Shown here: piece by piece, positions 22,221 through 26,364 of the stretch
Layout of the letters: each line of letters begins with the position of its first letter
Position numbering within the stretch: the first letter of the stretch is position 1
NCBI GenBank assembly: GCA_018380115.1
Contig: JAGZUF010000032.1
Location: 1,248-27,611 of the forward strand
DNA: 26,364 nucleotides
Direction of reading: 5' to 3'
From: Oscillospiraceae bacterium
GTDB taxonomy: Bacteria > Bacillota > Clostridia > Oscillospirales > Ruminococcaceae
Program-made: the position numbers and the translations under genes
The notes under the pieces: generated by a model
The model's input: the letters and a program-made list of their open reading frames with translations, nothing else
Told to the model about the DNA's origin: nothing
Databases searched by the model: none

Positions 22221-23162
22221 CTACCCACGCGGCCCTTCCTCCTTCAGGCAGCGGGGCTGTGTGCACAGCCCTGTGGCGCGGCAGCCCCACATGCAGCCGC
22301 GGCACACAGGCCGCACGGGCGGCCTTGCGCCGCACACAAGCTCTATCAGCCTGCGGCGGCGGCGCTCGTTCTCCTGCAAAAGCGTGCGGCTTGCCGTCAG
22401 CCTGTGCGCTGCGGCCAGCGCAATGCCGTGGCTCGCCGCCACCGTATACAGGCTGTCGCCCGTACAGTATTCGTCCACAGCGTCCAGCTTTTCCTGCAAA
22501 GGCATGCCTCGCGTGCCGTGCACGGCCCGGTGCGCCGCCTGCCCGGCGCCGGGCAAGGCCTCTTCGCCGCATGCGGCCTGCGCCCGGCTTTCCCCCTGCG
22601 CCCCGCATGCGCCGCACTGTCCTGCGCGCACACCGTTCTCTTCTCTGCCCGGCCGGACGCCCTGCGCCGCCTGCGGGCCCCCGCCGCTCTGAAAGCCGTG
22701 CGCTTCCCTGCTCTGCTCCGGGCAGGCGTCTTTCCATACACCGCTTCTGTTCTTATCCTCACGGCCTGCCCGCGCCTCTGTATGCACACCGCTCCGCATG
22801 CCGCATGCCTCCTCATCCGCACAGCCCAAGGCGCCGCGCACATTCTCATTCCCGGCGGGGCGTCCTGCACAATCTGCCCGCGCCTCTCTATGCACGCCGC
22901 TCCGCATGCCGTCTGCCCCCTCATCCGCACGGCCCAAGGCGCCGCGCGCACTTTCATTCCCGGCAGGCCGTCCTGCACAATCCGCCCGCGCCTCTGCATG
23001 CATGTCTTTCTGCCCACAGCCCTGCTCCCGGCACACCGCGCACGGTGTGCCGGGCAGGCCCCCGCGCACATCCCTCTGTGTGCCCTGCGCCGCCTTTCCC
23101 TCCAGCGCGGCGGCAAGCGGCGCCGTGCGCGGCACATACAGGGTAACAAGCATTTCCATCAT
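22221..23162 (-). CDS. HTH/zinc-cluster protein with internal 108-bp tandem repeats
   Basis: A 313-residue protein; two adjacent ATGs at 23162 and 23159 follow AAAAGGAGGAGACG (MMEMLVTLYVPRTAPLAAAL). Residues about 60-135 are a tandem repeat of 36 residues ('EARADCAGRPAGNE', 'GMRSGVH'), followed by a Gly/Ala/Gln linker. The C-terminal domain has a helix-turn-helix-like run ('LQEKLDAVDEYCTGDSLYTV', 'AASHGIALAAAHRL') and a cysteine cluster ('CRGCMWGCRATGLCTQPRC') likely to bind zinc. It lies between helicase and late regulator, a place often used for small recombination or regulation genes. The conserved ends with an expanded middle suggest a short ancestral protein whose linker has grown. No family named. 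Confidence 0.65.
   Translation of the reverse strand: MMEMLVTLYVPRTAPLAAALEGKAAQGTQRDVRGGLPGTPCAVCREQGCGQKDMHAEARADCAGRPAGNESARGALGRADEGADGMRSGVHREARADCAGRPAGNENVRGALGCADEEACGMRSGVHTEARAGREDKNRSGVWKDACPEQSREAHGFQSGGGPQAAQGVRPGREENGVRAGQCGACGAQGESRAQAACGEEALPGAGQAAHRAVHGTRGMPLQEKLDAVDEYCTGDSLYTVAASHGIALAAAHRLTASRTLLQENERRRRRLIELVCGARPPVRPVCRGCMWGCRATGLCTQPRCLKEEGPRG
22755..22997. repeat. 108-bp tandem repeat inside the HTH/zinc gene
   Basis: The marker CGCCTCT recurs at 22773, 22881 and 22989, exactly 108 bases apart each time. There are two full units and one partial. A 36-codon period keeps the reading frame. Differences between units include single-base changes and one short codon-level replacement. 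Confidence 0.85.
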
Positions 23163-23341
23163 AAACGTCTCCTCCTTTTCTATATGGCCCGCCGCCCTTC
23201 CTCCGGGCGGCCCGGGCGGAAAATATGCGCGCCGCCCGCTTTTTCTGAAAAGCCAGCGGCCCGCGAAAAAATTTGGGCCGGGGGCCCGGCTGCACGCTGG
23301 CCAAAAGCGGCACGCGCAATGCGGCAAAGGGGCGCGCGCCT

Positions 23342-24574
23342 TCAAGGGCCCGCAGGCCAGAAGCGGTGAAACTGCGGCTGCCAGGCAAAGCGCAGCTCGC
23401 ACGCAACGCCCTCGCGCCATTTCAGCACGCTCACCCGCACGTCCCGGCTGCCCTCGCCCGAAACGGCGCCCTCGCCCTGCGGCTCCAGCGCCAGCACGCC
23501 GTCGGCGTCCTGCTCGATGGTGGCGCTGCCGAACATATCCCGCAGGCACATGCGCCTGCCCTCGCTTTCGCGCGCGGCCTGCACCAGCTCCACCACCGCC
23601 ACGCCGCGGCGCATGGCAAATTCTTTCAGCGCCCGCGTCAGCCCGGCCAGCTCCTCGCTGCGCTTAAGCCTCGCGCGCGTTTTCATCAGGCCGATGTGGT
23701 CTAAAAACACCACCTGCGGCCTGTGGCGGGCCACGGCCTGCTCCAGCTGCTCCATGCCCACGGCGGCGGCCTCATCCACGGTGAGGTGCAGCTCGTCAAA
23801 GCGCGCCGCCACCTGCTGCGCGGCCTCGCGCTCGCCGGGCGAAAGCGTGCCGTCGCGCAGCTTTTCAGCCTGGATGCCGCACACCCGCGAAAGCACGCGG
23901 CGCGCAAGCTGGCAGGCCGTCATCTCCATGCTGAAATAGTGCACGCGCCAGCGCGCCGCCAGCATCACGGCCATTTGCAGGGCAAAATCCGTCTTGCCCC
24001 TGCCAGGCCGCGCGGCTATCACATACACGCCCTTTTGCGCAAGGCCGCCTGTGGCGCGGTTGAAGGCGTGCCAGCCCGGCACCTGCATGGCCTGGCTGCC
24101 GCCCCCCTCCCCGGCCAGCGCGGCCGCGGCGCACTGGGCGAAGCTTGCCCCGGCGCCGCCCGTCTCGCACGCCAGCTCGTCCTGCCCGCGCACAAGGGCG
24201 CGCATGGCCTCGGTGATGCCGTCGGCGTCCTGCCCGCCTGCGGCAAGCTCCAGCGCGGCGGCCTTCAGCGTGCGCTCGCGCCAGGCCCTGCGCACGATGG
24301 CGGCATAGCTGCCCAGTTGATGCGCGCTGCCCGTGCACGCGGCGCACTGCATCACAAGCTCGTTGTACTGCGGCCCCAGCGCCCCGGCCACGGCCGCGCC
24401 GTCCCATTCGCGCCCTTCGGTGTGCATGCGCCGGATGCAGCGGAAAATATCTGCCAGCGGCTGCGCCTCGAACATCTCGGCCCGCAGCAGGCCAAGCGCG
24501 TCGCCCGCCTGCTGCGGATACAGCAGCAGAAGGCCGATGGCCGCCATCTCCGCCATGTTGTGCTGTGTGTTCAT
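23342..24574 (-). CDS. dnaB: Replicative DNA helicase, DnaB family
   Basis: A 410-residue protein; ATG at 24574 with GGACGGAGGGAAGGC upstream (MNTQHNMAEMAAIGLLLLYP). The N-terminal helical domain (1-100: 'LLYPQQAGDALGLLRAEMFE') is of the DnaB kind. The RecA-like core begins 'VPGWHAFNRATGGLAQKGVY' and has Walker A 'ARPGRGKT' (188-195), the 'FSMEM' motif (214-218), Walker B 'QVVFLDH' (287-293), and the arginine/DNA-binding end ('GSATIEQDADGVLAL'). It unwinds DNA at the phage replication fork as a hexamer and should cooperate with the initiator encoded upstream. It is slightly shorter than bacterial DnaB (about 450), as usual for phage versions. Confidence 0.93.
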   Translation of the reverse strand: MNTQHNMAEMAAIGLLLLYPQQAGDALGLLRAEMFEAQPLADIFRCIRRMHTEGREWDGAAVAGALGPQYNELVMQCAACTGSAHQLGSYAAIVRRAWRERTLKAAALELAAGGQDADGITEAMRALVRGQDELACETGGAGASFAQCAAAALAGEGGGSQAMQVPGWHAFNRATGGLAQKGVYVIAARPGRGKTDFALQMAVMLAARWRVHYFSMEMTACQLARRVLSRVCGIQAEKLRDGTLSPGEREAAQQVAARFDELHLTVDEAAAVGMEQLEQAVARHRPQVVFLDHIGLMKTRARLKRSEELAGLTRALKEFAMRRGVAVVELVQAARESEGRRMCLRDMFGSATIEQDADGVLALEPQGEGAVSGEGSRDVRVSVLKWREGVACELRFAWQPQFHRFWPAGP

Positions 24575-24691
24575 GCCTTCCCTCCGTCCTTCCTTGCGCA
24601 TTTCTTCCCGTCCGGGCCATGGCCCCGCCCGCAGCCCGCCTTTCAGCTGCGCCGCCGGGCGCCTGTAAATGCCGCGCAGGTCCGTCTTCCG

Positions 24692-25240
24692 CCTACGGCC
24701 ACGCATCTGTGCCGCCGTTCACCTGCGAAGAACACCGCACTTTTTGCCTCTCTCCTGCGGCGAGGCGTCCTTCCCGGCATATGCCTGCCAGCGCTATGCA
24801 GCCTCATTTCCCGCCTGCGGCGGGGCATTTGCGCCCCCATGTACCCTGCGAATATCACGCATCTTCATTTCTCACCTACGGCGCATCCGCGCCGTCCTGC
24901 GCCGCCTGTGCGGCGTGCCGGACGTCGTTCTTTTCCCTTTCCGGCAAGTGCTCGCCCGGCGCCTTAGGCCGACAATGCCGCTTGCGCTTCGTCCTGCATA
25001 TGTCGCACATCCGCGCTTTCTGCCTGCGGCGGGGCATTTGCGCCCCCATGTACCCTGCGAATATCACGCATCTTCATTTCTCACCTGCGGTGCATCTGCA
25101 CCACCGTTCACCCGCAAAGAACACCACGCGTTTTTCGCCTGCGGCGCATCTGCGCCGTCCTGCGCCGCCTGTGCAGCATGCCGGGTAGCGCGCTTTTCCC
25201 TTTCCGGCAAGTGCTCGCCCGGCGCCTTAGGCCGCCTGCG
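24692..25240. repeat. Mosaic of CCTRCGG-headed palindromic repeats between initiator and helicase genes
   Basis: The heading CCTRCGGYG or close forms start at about 24692, 24753, 24815, 24875, 25022, 25084 and 25138. Most are followed by a 14-base palindrome: GGCGCATCCGCGCC (24880), GGTGCATCTGCACC (25089), GGCGCATCTGCGCC (25143), and GGGGCATTTGCGCCCC at 24822 and 25031. Longer blocks recur too: a 60-bp block with CATGTACCCTGCGAATATC at 24836 and 25045, and a TTTTCCCTTTCCGGCAAGTG block at 24931 and 25194. The right end encodes the C-terminal tail of the initiator; the rest is non-coding. It may be a replication origin, or selfish repeats. Confidence 0.75.
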
Positions 25241-25792
25241 CCGCCTTGCCCTGCGCCCTGCCGCCTCTGCGGCAGGCGGCGGGGCCTGGGTGCAGAAAAG
25301 CTGCTCCAGGCTCATGCCGTCATAGCCTGCCGCGCTTTGCGGCGGCGGGCAGAAGGGTTGTTGTTCTTTGTTCCATTGTTGCCCTCTGCCTGCCCCCAGC
25401 TTGCCCTGCGCGGCCTGCGGCATGGCCGGAAAACGGCCTGGTGCCGCCGTTTGCGCCTTGTCCTCTACCTTGCCCCACCGCCCTTGGTAAAGCCCATATT
25501 TCTGCACGGTGTACAGGGTGTAGCGCGCGTGCGGCTCGCACGCGATTTCACCGCTTTGGGTAAGGCGCTGAAGGGCAAGGCGCACGCGCTTGGGTGTCAT
25601 GTTCAGCTCACCGGCCAGCTTTGCCACACTGGCCACGCGCTGGCCGCGGCGTATTTTCAGGCCGCACCAGTGCTGCGGCCGGTAATTGGCCGTCAGCAGC
25701 AGATGGATAAACACCCGCGCGGCGCCCTCGTCGCCATACCATTCCCACTGCAGCATGCTTCGGTGCAGCAGGATGAAGCCCTCGTTCAGCAC
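25064..25792 (-). CDS. Phage replication initiator (winged-helix, DnaD/replisome-organiser type)
   Basis: A 242-residue protein; GTG at 25792 with AAGGAGG seven bases upstream. Residues 1-100 are the familiar phage initiator/replisome-organiser winged helix: 'FILLHRSMLQWEWYGDEGAA', 'VFIHLLLTANYRPQHWCGLK', 'IRRGQRVASVAKLAGELNMT', 'KRVRLALQRLTQSGEIAC'. It would bind the origin and help load the helicase encoded downstream. Residues 105-190 are a Gln/Pro-rich linker. The tail, 'RPKAPGEHLPEREKRATRHA' then 'DGADAPQAKN' and 'GGADAPQVRN', is built from the same repeats that continue beyond its stop codon, so the C terminus has been extended or remodelled by repeat expansion. Fifteen bases separate it from the preceding gene. 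Confidence 0.85.
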   Translation of the reverse strand: MLNEGFILLHRSMLQWEWYGDEGAARVFIHLLLTANYRPQHWCGLKIRRGQRVASVAKLAGELNMTPKRVRLALQRLTQSGEIACEPHARYTLYTVQKYGLYQGRWGKVEDKAQTAAPGRFPAMPQAAQGKLGAGRGQQWNKEQQPFCPPPQSAAGYDGMSLEQLFCTQAPPPAAEAAGRRARRRRRPKAPGEHLPEREKRATRHAAQAAQDGADAPQAKNAWCSLRVNGGADAPQVRNEDA

Positions 25793-25807
25793 ACGCCCGC
25801 CTCCTTC

Positions 25808-26364
25808 TCATTCTCCGCACAGCGGCCCGGCCCCACGTGCAGCCACACAGCGCCCGCAGCCCAGCACAAAGTCACACCCGTGCGCCGTATAAAGCGGCGC
25901 TTCGGCCTCTCCGTCCCCGAACAAAGCGCCCCCGCACACCGGGCACGCGGGCAGAAAGGGCGTGTGCTCGTCCACATCATGCGCGCAGCCAAGGCATGCG
26001 CCCGTGCCGCGGCGGAAGTACAAAAGGCGCCCCTGTGCCAGCGCGCAGCCGCATGCCGGGCAAAATATGGCGTCCTCCTGTTCGGGCCAGCCGTCCCGCA
26101 TGCGGCGCGCACGCGCCGCCCAAATACGCACTGCCGCACGCGCCGTGCGCCGCGCAGCCTGCCGCTTTCGCGCCGCCTCATCCGCTGGAAGGGTAACGCC
26201 CGCCTCCGGGTCGGCCTTTGCGCCTCCGGCCGCCCGCCGGGCTTTGCCGTTCGGCCCCGAAAGACCTTTTCTTTGGCCCGTGGGCAGGGCCGCTCCAGTT
26301 CCTTTTTCAAGGCGGCTGTTTTCTTCGGGCGGTGTTTTCTCCGGCCCGCGGCCCCATTCCTCCC
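25808..26364 (-). CDS. Zinc-ribbon phage protein (partial, N terminus beyond window)
   Basis: The frame stays open from the right edge to the stop at 25808 (185 codons), reading EEWGRGPEKTPPEENSRLEK at the edge. The first internal start, a GTG at 26131, has no ribosome site, so the gene probably begins outside the window. The C-terminal 90 residues carry several cysteine pairs ('CPACGCAL', 'CLGC', 'CPVCGGALF', 'CGRC') after the phrase 'MRDGWPEQEDAIFCPACG', a pattern I associate with zinc-ribbon proteins next to phage replication genes. It likely binds two zinc ions. Function unknown; the upstream region is Arg/Ala-rich and may be a DNA-binding helix. It is the first gene visible in the replication operon. 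Confidence 0.65.
   Translation of the reverse strand, partial: EEWGRGPEKTPPEENSRLEKGTGAALPTGQRKGLSGPNGKARRAAGGAKADPEAGVTLPADEAARKRQAARRTARAAVRIWAARARRMRDGWPEQEDAIFCPACGCALAQGRLLYFRRGTGACLGCAHDVDEHTPFLPACPVCGGALFGDGEAEAPLYTAHGCDFVLGCGRCVAARGAGPLCGE

Noticed and set aside
24692..25160. CRISPR-like spacing of about 60 bp in the repeat mosaic
   Set aside because: The units are imperfect, the intervening sequences themselves recur, part is coding, and no cas genes are present.
1..26364. Integrase, repressor, tRNA, diversity-generating retroelement, transposon
   Set aside because: I looked for each and saw no convincing sequence, so the temperate lifestyle is inferred only from the moron and immunity-like genes.
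26131..26364. GTG at 26131 as the true start of the zinc-ribbon gene
   Set aside because: There is no ribosome site, and the frame is open with coding-like sequence to the window edge.

Overview
The window looks like the right-to-left half of a tailed-phage genome, most likely a prophage or temperate phage of a GC-rich Gram-positive gut-type bacterium (Clostridia/Oscillospiraceae-like). That host guess is inference, based on strong AGGAGG ribosome sites, an InlB-type repeat and NPKTG motif in a secreted protein, and very GC-rich alanine/arginine-heavy coding. Nearly every real gene is on the minus strand, so the genetic order runs from 26364 down to 1. No integrase, repressor, lysis cassette or tRNA is visible here. 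The long plus-strand open frames are antisense shadows of GC-rich genes, apart from one GrpB-family gene.

Replication and control (26364-21117): a zinc-ribbon protein entering from the right edge, a winged-helix replication initiator, a mosaic of palindromic repeats that could be an origin, a DnaB-type helicase, a 313-residue HTH/zinc protein with an exact 108-bp tandem repeat, and an ArpU/sigma-region-4-like regulator. A self-contained 'moron' follows (21001-19235): its own promoter, a structured leader, a secreted beta-helix surface protein with a truncated wall-sorting motif, and a terminator.

Head genes (18750-8976): an apparent late promoter with two direct repeats, a small-terminase candidate, a plus-strand GrpB-family cargo gene with no proper start or stop, large terminase, portal, a small possible CDS, a small zinc-ribbon protein, a 32-residue microprotein, scaffold, decoration protein and major capsid protein. 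The major capsid protein gene ends in a strong terminator. A 198-residue head-completion protein (773-1369) and a large protein resembling P22 gp10 in position and opening (<1-771) continue the module, so the order resembles P22-like short-tailed phages.

The most interesting part is 8852-1583, inserted between the capsid and head-completion genes. It holds two proteins with a shared N-terminal motif and long low-complexity bodies, ending in unrelated toxin-like domains. The first ends in a lysozyme/SLT-like domain and is followed at once by three small membrane-anchored proteins, two of them paralogues. The second ends in a WHH (HNH/Endo VII) nuclease domain and is followed by a SUKH (SMI1/KNR4) immunity protein; its N terminus is in another frame. 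Downstream is a 224-bp, nearly identical copy of the segment just before the nuclease tip, without a toxin: the kind of scar left by toxin-cassette exchange. I infer a phage-borne polymorphic toxin-immunity island whose toxins are probably carried in, or ejected from, the virion.
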